NCBI RefSeq assembly: GCF_047238305.1 | Contig: NZ_JBDFMO010000001.1 | Span: forward strand, 1,798,001-1,862,000 | Length of the DNA stretch: 64,000 bases | DNA from: Ferdinandcohnia sp047238305 | GTDB taxonomy: Bacteria > Bacillota > Bacilli > Bacillales > Bacillaceae_L | Direction of reading: 5' to 3' | In this document: piece after piece, positions 42,129 through 50,848 of the stretch | Layout: each line of letters starts with the position of its first letter | Position numbering within the stretch: the stretch's first letter is position 1 | Position numbers and translations under genes: made by a program | The notes under the pieces: generated by a model | Told to the model about the DNA's origin: nothing | What the model saw: the letters and a program-made list of their open reading frames with translations, nothing else | Databases searched by the model: none

Positions 42129-42242
42129 TTAGTTCTGTATCTCCTGGAAATCCCCAATTACGACCCCGTAAAGGACCGTACCTAGTTCACAATCTCCTAA
42201 TAGTATCCATTCGCAAACTAGATAAATAGCCCCAATCCCTAT

Positions 42243-42959
42243 CTACACATGTGCCCTCCGCGCAAAATCGACAAACCGGAATTTGTCTGGGCGGTGGCGG
42301 GACTCGGTGTATTGAAATAAACTCGCATTATCTAAATATACATAGTTTTTGATGACCACAACATTATGAAAGCCATCCAAATCAAGAAGCTCTAGATCCT
42401 CATCAGTTGGCTCGACAACTGTAATTTCTTTCTTGGCAAAACTAATCGTTAACTCCAATTCATTTTCCAAATAGGCATAAATGGAATCCTCGCAAATCTC
42501 CTTGGTGAGCTCTGGGACATACTTTCGAGAAATAAAGTCCTTGTCCAAAATAATTTTCTCGCCGCCCATTTCCCTTGTGCGTAAGACCTTCCATACTTGT
42601 TCCTTGCTTGCAAGTTGAAGCTGTTGCTTAATGAATGTATCTGGCTTACCAACCGTCAACTCGTGCACAATTGTCTTCGGCTTGTCACCCATCTTCTCTG
42701 CTAGCTCCTTAAAACTCACAAGACCGGAAACAGGAAAATCAAACTTATTCACATCAATGACAATGGAACCTTTACCCTTCATCTTTTGAATATACCCATT
42801 TTGCGAAAGCAGGTTGAGTGCCTTTCTGATTGTTTCACGAGAGGTATTATAAGTGTCCTTCAGTTCATTTTCAGAAGGTAAAAGACTATTCGTCTTAATG
42901 TTTCCGTTTTTAATTTCTTCAACTATATCGCTATAGATTGTTAGATACTTGTTATTCAT
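42243..42959 (-). CDS. treR: Trehalose operon repressor TreR (GntR family)
   Basis: GntR/HutC-type regulator of 238 residues. Winged helix at about 5-70 with SLLPSENELKDTYNTSRETI and RKALNLLSQNGYIQKMKGKG, then a UTRA effector domain ending VYLDNASLFQYTESRHRPDK and FRFVDFARR, nearly identical to B. subtilis TreR. It should bind trehalose-6-phosphate and repress treP through TTGTATATACAA-like sites, two of which lie ahead of treP. Here it directly follows treP with no treA between. Preceded by a palindrome at 42978-42993 and a terminator. Confidence 0.93.
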   Translation of the reverse strand: MNNKYLTIYSDIVEEIKNGNIKTNSLLPSENELKDTYNTSRETIRKALNLLSQNGYIQKMKGKGSIVIDVNKFDFPVSGLVSFKELAEKMGDKPKTIVHELTVGKPDTFIKQQLQLASKEQVWKVLRTREMGGEKIILDKDFISRKYVPELTKEICEDSIYAYLENELELTISFAKKEITVVEPTDEDLELLDLDGFHNVVVIKNYVYLDNASLFQYTESRHRPDKFRFVDFARRAHV

Positions 42960-42977
42960 GAAGAATCCCCAATCAGT

Positions 42978-42993
42978 GTATAAATATTTATAC
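42978..42993. promoter_or_regulatory. Palindrome upstream of treR
   Basis: GTATAAATATTTATAC is a perfect dyad about 20 bases ahead of the treR start; possible autoregulatory site or simply AT-rich promoter DNA. Confidence 0.4.
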
Positions 42994-43011
42994 TTATTTT
43001 ACCGCATTAAC

Positions 43012-43045
43012 GCAAAAAAGGGGAGGGGGATTTTCCCCTCCCATC
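43012..43045 (-). terminator. Terminator between treP and treR
   Basis: On the minus strand GGGAGGGG pairs with CCCCTCCC around a short loop, followed by TTTTTT. It separates treP from treR. Confidence 0.8.
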
Positions 43046-43049
43046 TATA

Positions 43050-44477
43050 TTATTTTTTACCAAATGAAATTTTGCCAACATTAGCTTTTGCGAAGATTAC
43101 AGTTAAGATAAATGGAATGACTATCGCAACAGCCATTGCAATGGCAAACATAAACCAATACTCGTGTTGGATGGATAAGATACCTGGTAGACCACCCACC
43201 CCGATTGATTCTGCCATAACACCGCTACTTACTGAGATGATCGCCGCAACCATGGAACCAAGCATCGCAGCTAAGAACGGGAATCCGTATTTTAAGTTAA
43301 TACCAAACATTGCAGGCTCTGTTACACCGAGGTAACAAGAAATACATGCCGGGATAGAAACTTGTTTTTCTTCTTCATTTTTACGATTAATATAAATCAT
43401 CGCTAGAACAGCAGAACCTTGGGCAATATTTGATAAAGCAATCATTGGCCATAGGTTTGTTCCGTCAAACTCGCTCATCAATTGAAGGTCAATCGCATTT
43501 GTCATATGGTGTAATCCAGTGATAACAAGTGGTGCATAGGCAAATCCAAAGATTGCTGCAAATAACCAACCAAATGCTGATGTTAAGCTTGTGTACACAA
43601 CATCAGAAATCCAAGAACCAATTGTCCAACCGATTGGTCCAAGAATGGTATGGGCAATTAAAACCGTAGGAATTAATGCGAAAAATGGAACAATAATCAT
43701 TGAAATCGCATTTGGTGAAATCTTACGGAAGAAACGCTCTAAATAAACAAGTACGAAACCAGCTAAGATAGCAGGTATAACTTGTGCTTGGTATCCGATC
43801 ATTTCAATTTGTACAAATCCAAAATCCCAAACGGGTATTTCATCTGAGGTTGCGACCCCATATGCATTTAGCAATTGTGGAGATACAAGCGTAATTCCTA
43901 GCACAATCCCAAGGACTTGTGAGGTACCCATTTTACGTGTAATTGCCCATGTGATTGCAACCGGTAGGAAATGGAACACAGCTTCACCAATTAACCAGAG
44001 GAACGCATGGATTCCTGCCCAAAATTGAGAAACTTCCACAATTGTTTTTGTACCGTCTTCAAGTAATTTAATTTCTCCAATCACATTTCGGAAACCGAGA
44101 ATTAAACCCCCAACAACAAGTGCTGGAATAATCGGTGTAAAAATGTCCGCTAAATGGCCCATCATACGCTGAAGCCAGTTCATATTTTGTTTTGCAGCAA
44201 CCTTTGCTTCTTCCTTGCTGGTGCCATCAACACCAGCGTGTTTTACGAATTCATTATAAAAAGAAGCAACTTCATTACCAACAATGACTTGGAATTGACC
44301 GGCTTGTGTGAAAGTGCCTTTTACTAGCCCGATCTCTTCGATCTTTTCTATGTCGGCGTTTTTCGGATCGTTTAAAACGAAGCGCATTCTCGTTGCGCAA
44401 TGTGTAACTGCAGCGATATTTTCTTTCCCACCAATGTGGTCAAGCAAGTCTTTCGCAGGATCAGTGTACTTACTCAT
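43050..44477 (-). CDS. treP: PTS trehalose-specific EIIBC component
   Basis: Membrane sugar phosphotransferase permease of 475 residues that imports trehalose as trehalose-6-phosphate. IIB domain (1-90) with the phosphorylated cysteine in AAVTHCATRMRFVLND; IIC domain (about 105-470) with ten or so membrane segments and GLHHMTNAIDLQLM followed by ISCYLGVTEPAMFGINLKYG, the family signature. No IIA domain, so a general EIIA is used. Controlled by two TreR-type operators, one inside its promoter. The usual next gene, treA, is absent. Confidence 0.92.
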   Translation of the reverse strand: MSKYTDPAKDLLDHIGGKENIAAVTHCATRMRFVLNDPKNADIEKIEEIGLVKGTFTQAGQFQVIVGNEVASFYNEFVKHAGVDGTSKEEAKVAAKQNMNWLQRMMGHLADIFTPIIPALVVGGLILGFRNVIGEIKLLEDGTKTIVEVSQFWAGIHAFLWLIGEAVFHFLPVAITWAITRKMGTSQVLGIVLGITLVSPQLLNAYGVATSDEIPVWDFGFVQIEMIGYQAQVIPAILAGFVLVYLERFFRKISPNAISMIIVPFFALIPTVLIAHTILGPIGWTIGSWISDVVYTSLTSAFGWLFAAIFGFAYAPLVITGLHHMTNAIDLQLMSEFDGTNLWPMIALSNIAQGSAVLAMIYINRKNEEEKQVSIPACISCYLGVTEPAMFGINLKYGFPFLAAMLGSMVAAIISVSSGVMAESIGVGGLPGILSIQHEYWFMFAIAMAVAIVIPFILTVIFAKANVGKISFGKK

Positions 44478-44512
44478 TGTTATTTCCCCCTAACTCCACA
44501 AGATGTCGAATC

Positions 44513-44570
44513 TTGTATATACATGTCGTGATTACGTTTTCAGTTTAACCTGTATATACAAGTATGTCAA
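44513..44570 (-). promoter_or_regulatory. treP promoter with two TreR operators
   Basis: On the minus strand TTGACA (44565-44570), 17-base spacer, TAAACT (44542-44547). The spacer contains TTGTATATACA (44551-44561), and a second copy, TTGTATATACAT on the plus strand, is at 44513-44524. Both match the tre operator consensus TTGTATATACAA. Confidence 0.85.
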
Positions 44571-44695
44571 TTGTTTTATCTCACTAATTTTTAGCTTCTT
44601 CGAATATAGGATTTTTATGACAAAACAGCCTAAGTATAACTTCTCATGTGTCGCAAAAAATAACCGAGAAACAACAATAGGAATGGAGTGTAAAA

Positions 44696-45829
44696 ATGAA
44701 GGCTGTTACGTATCAAAATCCATATAAAGTTGAAGTCAAAGAAGTCGAGGATCCGAAAATCGTCAAAAAGGACGATGTGATCGTGCGCATCACCTCAACT
44801 GCGATTTGTGGCTCTGACCTCCATTTATATCAAGGGAATTTTCCACTGCCTGATGGCTATGTAATTGGACATGAGCCAATGGGGATTGTCGAAGAAGTTG
44901 GTCCTGAAGTCACTCACGTAAAAAAGGGAGATCGGGTTGTTATTCCTTTTACTGTTGCATGTGGTAAATGTTATTACTGTGAACATGAGCTTGAGAGTCA
45001 ATGTGACAACTCAAATCCACATTATGACTCAGGTGGTTATTTTGGCTATTCTGAAAAATTTGGTGACCACCCAGGAGGGCAAGCGGAATACTTACGAGTT
45101 CCATTCGGAAACTTTACTCCATTTAAAATTCCGGAGTCGTGTGAATTAGAGGACGAGGCATTGCTTTTCCTCAGCGATGTTCTTCCTACTGCTTATTGGA
45201 GCGTGGTGAATGCTGGCGTGAAGGAAAGAGACATAGTCATTATCCTTGGATGTGGACCGGTCGGCTTGATGGCACAAAAATTTGCATGGATGAAAGGAGC
45301 AAAACGTGTCATCGCAGTCGACTATATTGGGTATCGAATGGACCATGCCAAAGCGACTAATAAAGTGGAAGTCTTTGATTTTACAAAAAATGACGATATG
45401 GGTGAGCATTTAAAGGAAATTACAAGCGGCGGAGCCGACGTTGTGATTGACTGTGTAGGAATGGATGGGAAAAAATCGCCACTTGAATTTATCGAGCAAA
45501 AGCTAAAGCTTCAAGGTGGAACGCTTGGTCCGATTCAAATTTCAACGAAAGCTGTTCGAAAAGGGGGTACAGTTCATCTCACCGGCGTGTATGGTGCAAA
45601 TTATAATATGTTCCCACTAGGTGCCTTTTTCTCCCGTAATATCACTTTAAAAATGGGCCAAGCCCCAGTTGTTCATTTTATGCCAGAACTCTACAAAAAA
45701 ATCGTCGACAAGGAGTTTGATCCAACCGATATTATTACCCATAAACTATCCCTTGATGAAGCAAGCCACGGCTACAAAATCTTTAATGGCCGCGATGATG
45801 ACTGCATAAAGGTTGTCTTAAAACCATAA
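44696..45829 (+). CDS. Zinc-dependent alcohol dehydrogenase (formaldehyde dehydrogenase-like)
   Basis: Medium-chain dehydrogenase of 377 residues. Catalytic zinc ligands C38 and H59-E60 (AICGSDLHLY, VIGHEPMG); structural zinc cysteines C89, C92, C95, C103; Rossmann motif ILGCGPVGLMAQ; long insertion typical of the glutathione-independent formaldehyde dehydrogenase/AdhB branch. Oxidises an alcohol or aldehyde with NAD(P). ATG with GGAATGGAG upstream. Divergent from treP; a clean terminator follows. Substrate not fixed by sequence. Confidence 0.9.
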   Translation: MKAVTYQNPYKVEVKEVEDPKIVKKDDVIVRITSTAICGSDLHLYQGNFPLPDGYVIGHEPMGIVEEVGPEVTHVKKGDRVVIPFTVACGKCYYCEHELESQCDNSNPHYDSGGYFGYSEKFGDHPGGQAEYLRVPFGNFTPFKIPESCELEDEALLFLSDVLPTAYWSVVNAGVKERDIVIILGCGPVGLMAQKFAWMKGAKRVIAVDYIGYRMDHAKATNKVEVFDFTKNDDMGEHLKEITSGGADVVIDCVGMDGKKSPLEFIEQKLKLQGGTLGPIQISTKAVRKGGTVHLTGVYGANYNMFPLGAFFSRNITLKMGQAPVVHFMPELYKKIVDKEFDPTDIITHKLSLDEASHGYKIFNGRDDDCIKVVLKP

Positions 45830-45838
45830 ACAACACTC

Positions 45839-45867
45839 TCGACAAGTTTCTCACTTGTCGATTTTTA
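45839..45867 (+). terminator. Intrinsic terminator
   Basis: TCGACAAG pairs perfectly with CTTGTCGA, followed by TTTTTA. Confidence 0.85.
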
Positions 45868-45933
45868 TTGATAATTCAATCCTCTTTATTTAGTAAAATG
45901 GAATTAACATTATTTAGCAGAAGGTGAGAATGA

Positions 45934-46398
45934 ATGTGGTTTTATTGGTTCATGCTTATTTTTTGTTTGGCAATTGTACTTATGGCCATTATTATCATAC
46001 CCTGGATAATCATTGCTTTAGGAATTGAAACAATTCGTGAACGAAATAAAAAAACTAGGACAAAAAATAGCAAAAAGGGTAGTAAGCTTGAGAATTTTAA
46101 GAGTTCTATGAAATTAACTGGGGTACTATTTGGCTTTGCACTTGTTGCCACATTTTTGGGATATGTGAGTGTTCCATATCTAGAAGATTTCCCACATGTC
46201 ATTCAAAGAGAGTTTTCTTCTGAAGAAGGTTTTATTGAATATGTAGATGATCGAGGAAAAAGTCGGAAACATGAAGTTAAGGTTAACGGGGAATGGTTTT
46301 CCTCAACGGCCATTAAAAGGAAACATGTCGGTCGTTATATAACCTTTGAGTATTTACCAAATACCAAATTGATAGTTTTATATAAAATGAGGGAATGA
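45934..46398 (+). CDS. Membrane protein of unknown function
   Basis: 154 residues. Membrane segment at about 5-32, then a strongly basic loop (RERNKKTRTKNSKKGSK), a second segment at about 62-80, and an extracytoplasmic C-terminal domain of about 70 residues with a small beta-rich pattern (EGFIEYVDDRGKSRKHEVKV and GRYITFEYLPNTKLIVLY). Not recognised. GAAGGTGAG precedes the ATG; monocistronic. Confidence 0.7.
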   Translation: MWFYWFMLIFCLAIVLMAIIIIPWIIIALGIETIRERNKKTRTKNSKKGSKLENFKSSMKLTGVLFGFALVATFLGYVSVPYLEDFPHVIQREFSSEEGFIEYVDDRGKSRKHEVKVNGEWFSSTAIKRKHVGRYITFEYLPNTKLIVLYKMRE

Positions 46399-46488
46399 AG
46401 GCTAGAGGGTTAGGTGGGTTATGTCTTTAGAGAATGTTATGCAAATTTTATTGGAGATTCTATTTAATAATTTATAGGGGGGATTTCA

Positions 46489-47640
46489 GTGGATAAGAAG
46501 AATCTAAAGATGGCAATTCAACTTCGTCATGACTTACATATGCATCCGGAATTGTCCTATCAAGAGTTTTGGACGAAACAACATTTAATGGATTTCCTTA
46601 AAAAACATACAACAAACTTAGACATCATCGATAAGGGGAACTATTTTTATGCCAAGTATACGGCCGGGGGTGATAAACCAACTATTGCATTTAGAGCGGA
46701 TTTTGATGCCCTTCCCATTCCAGAAACAATTGACCTACCATGGAAGTCGACTGTTCCGGGGGTATCTCATAAATGTGGCCATGATGGACATTCTGCTACT
46801 CTTGCCGGATTTGCGCTTGAAGTGGATCAAAAGGGTGCGGATAAAAATATTATTTTCCTTTTTCAACATGCAGAGGAGACAGGTCAAGGGGCCATTGAAT
46901 GTGCCGAAGTAATAATGGAAGAAAAAATCAATGAGGTTTTTGGCTATCATAATATGTCAGGAATTGAGTATAATGCGGTGCATGTAATAGATGGAACTGC
47001 CCATTGTGCCTCAAAAGGAATGTCCATTGAAATGAAAGGTTCACCGGCACACGCTAGTCAACCGGAGAATGGAATTAATCCTTCTTTTGCAATTGCTAGA
47101 ATCATAGAGGCTTTACCAAGTCTTACATCTTCAGATCAGTATGAAGGTCTAGTTCTATGCACAGTTGTTCAGGTGAATATTGGTGCGGAAAATTACGGAA
47201 TTGCAGCCCATCATGGTATCCTGCGATTAACAATTCGGGCTGAAAAAGAAGTGGAATTAAACATGCTTCAACAAAAGGTAGAAGCTCTTGCTTTAAAACT
47301 AGGGAAAGAGCAAGGCATCAAGGTTCATTTTTACTATCGGGATGAATTTCCGGAAACCGTCAATCATCAGGAATCGGTTAATAAAGTACGCAAAGCAGCG
47401 GTCGACAAAGGCTTATCATTACGTGAGCTAACCTCACCATACCGCGCATCAGAAGACTATGGGCATTATTTAAAACGTATACCAGGTGCTTTTTTCTATA
47501 TTGGAAACGGTGAAGAGCATCCACCCATCCACACCTTTGAATATGATTTCCGCGATGAGATCATTGAAACGGGGGTAGAGATGTTTAAAGGACTTGCCGG
47601 GATGGAGGAATTAAAGCTTTTCCAAGACCTATCCGTATGA
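46489..47640 (+). CDS. M20 family amidohydrolase
   Basis: Metallopeptidase of the M20D group (amidohydrolase/hippurate hydrolase-like), 383 residues, cytosolic. Metal-site motifs: HDLHMHPELSYQE, FRADFDALPI, SHKCGHDGHSATLAG, LFQHAEETGQGA, and C-terminal IGNGEEHPPIHTFEYDF; the dimerisation domain begins GMSIEMKGSPAHASQPENG. Would hydrolyse an N-acyl amino acid or similar amide. GTG start behind AGGGGGG. The minus-strand terminator beyond it could also close this gene. Confidence 0.9.
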   Translation: MDKKNLKMAIQLRHDLHMHPELSYQEFWTKQHLMDFLKKHTTNLDIIDKGNYFYAKYTAGGDKPTIAFRADFDALPIPETIDLPWKSTVPGVSHKCGHDGHSATLAGFALEVDQKGADKNIIFLFQHAEETGQGAIECAEVIMEEKINEVFGYHNMSGIEYNAVHVIDGTAHCASKGMSIEMKGSPAHASQPENGINPSFAIARIIEALPSLTSSDQYEGLVLCTVVQVNIGAENYGIAAHHGILRLTIRAEKEVELNMLQQKVEALALKLGKEQGIKVHFYYRDEFPETVNHQESVNKVRKAAVDKGLSLRELTSPYRASEDYGHYLKRIPGAFFYIGNGEEHPPIHTFEYDFRDEIIETGVEMFKGLAGMEELKLFQDLSV

Positions 47641-47674
47641 AAAAGGCATTAACTCTCGAAAGCTTAATGCCTTA
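47640..47674. terminator. Terminator shared by M20 gene and LytTR module 2
   Basis: AAGGCATTAA pairs with TTAATGCCTT; a TTTTT run follows on the minus strand, a weaker tail on the plus strand. Confidence 0.75.
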
Positions 47675-47702
47675 GGGGATTTTCTATTAGCCGCCGGTGA
47701 AA

Positions 47703-48119
47703 TTATAGTTTCTTTAAATCAGCATTTAATTTCCTTGCTTGATTTTTGAAGTAAAGATAGAAGGCAGTCCATAGGATTGCATAGATAATTATGGCGATGA
47801 TGAGTGTTAATAATATGCCCTTTAGTGTAAACGGAATCCATCCAATCGTAAGCGCCAAAATTAGGTAAAGAATTAAAACAGTTAAAAAGTGAAGAATCGT
47901 TTGCTGGTAAAGTTTCAATTGTCTAAGTTCAAAGTATGAAGGCGCGACTGTAAAAAACCATCCGCAAAGAACCGAACCGATGGAGTTCTTGAAAAATAAG
48001 TCCCCTTCTATCATTTCGATACCGCCAAACAGGTAAATTAAATTGGTGCTAAGCACCGCAACAAAGCTACCGAAGAAAATTCCTAACAAACTACGAAATA
48101 ACATTTTTTTCATGATCAT
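47703..48119 (-). CDS. DUF3021 membrane protein (module 2)
   Basis: 138-residue membrane protein with four segments, highly similar to the product of 3251-3661 (shared stretches such as FKNSIGSVLCGWFFTVAPSY versus the copy-1 equivalent, and LILALTIGWIPF). Its start overlaps the preceding LytTR gene by four bases, as in module 1. Unlike module 1 it ends with TAA and is followed by a terminator, with no small downstream ORF. Confidence 0.82.
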   Translation of the reverse strand: MIMKKMLFRSLLGIFFGSFVAVLSTNLIYLFGGIEMIEGDLFFKNSIGSVLCGWFFTVAPSYFELRQLKLYQQTILHFLTVLILYLILALTIGWIPFTLKGILLTLIIAIIIYAILWTAFYLYFKNQARKLNADLKKL

Positions 48120-48568
48120 TTCCTCCTATTTAATTTTAGTGCTGCTTTTATCACAGGTACATAGGTGCGGGAGACATATTCCTTTTTACCGGATTTGAAA
48201 TATACACAGAGTGTCCCATTGAACGACGCTTCAAAACGGCTTAATTCGTGCAAATTGGCAATCACTGATTTAGATAGACGGATAAAGTTAGATGAAGGTA
48301 GCGAAGCCTCGAGCTCATATAGCTTTTCCTTTAAAATAAATGAATCTGTTCCTGTAACGGCGACAACCTGTTCATTTTCGGTATGAAAATAGTGAATATC
48401 AGCGGGTTTTAGAATATGTTGCATTTCACCCTTTCTTCCAATGATGAACGGGTGCTCTCTTTCGTGGATAAAATCAATTAGCTCCTTAATGTTTTCATCT
48501 AAATTTGGAGATTCGATGGTAACTCTTGCTTCTTTAAACGCTTTGTCAATATTTACGAATAGCTTCAA
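48116..48568 (-). CDS. LytTR-family DNA-binding regulator (module 2)
   Basis: 150-residue paralog of the protein at 2796, identical over long parts (for example RFEASFNGTLCVYFKSGKKE). LytTR domain at about 50-146; no receiver domain. TTG start with GAGGTG, the same as in module 1. Four-base overlap with DUF3021. The upstream element at 48687-48730 is shared with module 1, which suggests that the two regulators may act on each other's promoters as well as their own. Confidence 0.85.
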   Translation of the reverse strand: MKLFVNIDKAFKEARVTIESPNLDENIKELIDFIHEREHPFIIGRKGEMQHILKPADIHYFHTENEQVVAVTGTDSFILKEKLYELEASLPSSNFIRLSKSVIANLHELSRFEASFNGTLCVYFKSGKKEYVSRTYVPVIKAALKLNRRK

Positions 48569-48686
48569 CTTTTAGACACCTCATTTCAGATATAAAGTAT
48601 AAGTGTTCTTCTTTCGATATCCCTCTTTTTTCATTACCCCCTCGTATTGTTTTTCTATTTCCATTGTAAGGTGAAATATCTTTTGT

Positions 48687-48730
48687 GTCTGGAAAATTAC
48701 GGTAAGTGGCAGATAATTGAGGGTAAGTTG
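48687..48730 (-). promoter_or_regulatory. Conserved upstream element of LytTR module 2
   Basis: Direct repeat GGTAAGTGGC (48701) and GGTAAGTTGC (48722), 21 bases apart; GTCTGGAAAATTACGGTAAG matches the complement of the block at 2649-2671. Conserved between modules while the surrounding DNA has diverged. Confidence 0.55.
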
Positions 48731-48849
48731 CTGAAAGTAACGAGTCACACCACTTGTTTTATACTCTGAGGTATTTCAATGCTTCTTTTTAAAGGAGAAG
48801 GGAAATGTGTCAACCTTGTAGAATCTCTAGAGAAAAGGGGTGCTTTTTA

Positions 48850-49428
48850 ATGAAGAAAATATTACTCGCCATTTATGACTCTTTTTCTGAGTTTGAGATA
48901 ACCGTGGCAACCGCGATGCTGAGAGGGACTTATGAGATTGTAACTGTTGCAGATTCGCTCAAAACGATCACGGGTGAATCTGGGCTACAATTTGTACCGC
49001 ATTTGATGTATCAACAGGTGGATGCAACAGAGTATGAGGGCATTATTATCCCTGGGGGAGACCTGATTCATGTGAAGGACACGGAAGAACTGTTTGAACT
49101 GACAAACTGCTTTTACACACAAAATAAACTAACTGCCGCCATTTGCAGTGGTACATATGTGCTGGCAAGAGCGGGAGTACTCGTAGACAAACCATATACA
49201 GTCACTCTCCATCAAGAGCAACGTAACTTCCTAGGTTGTTTTGAAGAAGAAAATTTTCGGTATGAGCCGGTTGTGAAAGTGGAAAATGTGATCACGGCAC
49301 AGGGTCATGCCTATGTTGACTTTAGGCTTGCTATCGCGGAGCAACTTGGAGCACTGACTCATCCCGATTTTACGAAAGAATTTTATAATGGAGAACGGAA
49401 TCGGTTAATGGAAGAAGGGTTGAAGTGA
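48850..49428 (+). CDS. DJ-1/PfpI family protein
   Basis: Class I glutamine-amidotransferase-like protein of 192 residues. The nucleophile elbow AAICSGTYVLARAG holds C99, with the acidic partner near E16 (YDSFSEFEI) and the IIIPGGD strand at 65-71. Cytosolic; family members act as chaperone/deglycase-like or stress proteins, and the function here is unknown. ATG at 48850 with AAAGGGG is the family-typical start. A stronger AAGGAG site precedes an in-frame ATG at 48805, which would add a 15-residue leader beginning MCQPCR; the longer form cannot be excluded. Confidence 0.85.
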   Translation: MKKILLAIYDSFSEFEITVATAMLRGTYEIVTVADSLKTITGESGLQFVPHLMYQQVDATEYEGIIIPGGDLIHVKDTEELFELTNCFYTQNKLTAAICSGTYVLARAGVLVDKPYTVTLHQEQRNFLGCFEEENFRYEPVVKVENVITAQGHAYVDFRLAIAEQLGALTHPDFTKEFYNGERNRLMEEGLK

Positions 49429-49591
49429 GCGGACTGTAGACTGATCACTTCAATCTTTATTCTAATACCTTATACATTAGAAACGGCAAGATTTTTATAT
49501 TTGGCTTTATTGTACAAAGACCCGCTTGCCTTATTGGCACATATCTTCTCTTCCGTTATAGTAAAATGATAGGAAGAAAGGGGGAATAGCC

Positions 49592-50248
49592 ATGACAATC
49601 GAAATCAAGAATTTTTCAATTGGGCTACCTGAAAAAATGACGTACGGAAAAAATGAGGAAATGATGACAGCGATTCGTAAGCAGGCTGTAGAAGAGGCAC
49701 TTTTAACAAAAGATGGATTCCGAGGAGATGGGGTTGCGGATTTAAAGCATCATGGTGGTCCTGACCGTGCTGTTTGTGTATATCCATATGAACATTATTC
49801 AATGTGGGAAAGTGAGTTTTTAGTTCAGCTTCCACTTCCAACATTCGGGGAAAACTTAACCATCACGAAGATGGAAGAAAAAGCTGTGTGTATCGGCGAC
49901 ATTTATCAGGTTGGGGAAGCAGTTATCCAAATCACCCAAGGGCGCATTCCATGTAGTACCATCACCAAAAAAACAAACAACCCATACCTTTTAAAAATGA
50001 TGGTCCAAACAGGATTTACTGGATACTTGGCACGTGTTTTAAAAGAAGGCACGGTACGAAAGGACTCCACCATTTCATTAGTAGAGAGAAACCCTAAGCA
50101 AGTCTCGATTCTTGAAGCGAATGAGATCTATTTTAAAAAGCCAAGGGACATTGAGGGGATTCAAAAGATTTTAGCAGTAGAGGAATTGGCTGATGAGTGG
50201 AAAGAGATGTTGCATGAGCGGCTAACTAGATTAGAAGCTAGCCACTAA
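49592..50248 (+). CDS. MOSC domain protein (YiiM-like)
   Basis: Cytosolic protein of 218 residues. MOSC domain at about 30-160 with the DGFRGDGVADLKHHGGPDRA start, the FGENLT turn and the conserved cysteine C121 in QGRIPCSTITKK, the predicted molybdenum-cofactor sulfur ligand; the C-terminal 3-alpha domain follows. YiiM-type proteins reduce N-hydroxylated compounds with molybdenum cofactor. AAGGGGG precedes the ATG. Monocistronic. Confidence 0.9.
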   Translation: MTIEIKNFSIGLPEKMTYGKNEEMMTAIRKQAVEEALLTKDGFRGDGVADLKHHGGPDRAVCVYPYEHYSMWESEFLVQLPLPTFGENLTITKMEEKAVCIGDIYQVGEAVIQITQGRIPCSTITKKTNNPYLLKMMVQTGFTGYLARVLKEGTVRKDSTISLVERNPKQVSILEANEIYFKKPRDIEGIQKILAVEELADEWKEMLHERLTRLEASH

Positions 50249-50315
50249 TTTTTTGAAACCTTTTGTGTAAAAATTCGTAAAAGGGGATAACAAATTCATT
50301 CGGGGAGTTGGAAGG

Positions 50316-50633
50316 ATGAAAAACATTTACTGTGAAAAATGCTCCGCAGAAATCACGGATAAAAGCGATCTTGTGATCACAACGTATTTTCTCTTTGTCA
50401 GGGCCTATCATGATCGTTGTTATTCCAAATCGTTAAAAGGCTGGGAAACGGTGTTTGTCGGAAATGAACCAATAAATGGCACTTCAGGAAACGCTAAAGC
50501 GATTCTTGGATTTGTTTTAGCTATGATTCTATTTTTAACTAGTAGTTTATATTCGCTTATAGGCATTGTTGCCCTATACCTTCCGCTGATGCGGTTGTAT
50601 GCTTGGTACAGTATTGAGCGGTATTTAGAGTAG
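50316..50633 (+). CDS. Small zinc-ribbon-like membrane protein
   Basis: 105 residues. The N-terminus has CEKC (6-9) and, 23 residues later, HDRC, a possible zinc site, followed by two membrane segments (about 60-80 and 83-100). GGAAGG precedes the ATG. Not assigned to a family. A short open stretch in another frame continues past its stop (see findings), so a frameshift near the end is possible. Confidence 0.65.
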   Translation: MKNIYCEKCSAEITDKSDLVITTYFLFVRAYHDRCYSKSLKGWETVFVGNEPINGTSGNAKAILGFVLAMILFLTSSLYSLIGIVALYLPLMRLYAWYSIERYLE

Positions 50634-50721
50634 TTTTTGAGGGAGTTAATCCAGAGAAGATCAGTGCCCTTTTTGAGGGGGAAGACGTTGTTTATTTAAT
50701 AAAAGAGTAATAGTTTTGTAG

Positions 50722-50820
50722 TGAAGACCCGAACGAGTAGCCGAGACCGTGAAAAAGGTCTTCATAAGCTTGATGAAGACCTAAACAACCCACCAAGTCC
50801 ATGGAAAAGTCCTTCATCTA
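50722..50820. repeat. Tandem GAAGACC-type imperfect repeats (locus 2)
   Basis: Two units of about 50 bases: GTGAAGACCCGAACGAGTAG to GGTCTTCAT, then GATGAAGACCTAAACAACCC to AAAAGTCCTTCATC. Same ends as the units at 16068-16195. Confidence 0.65.
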
Positions 50821-50848
50821 AAAAAACAATCTTGAAAAAGGTGCCCAC

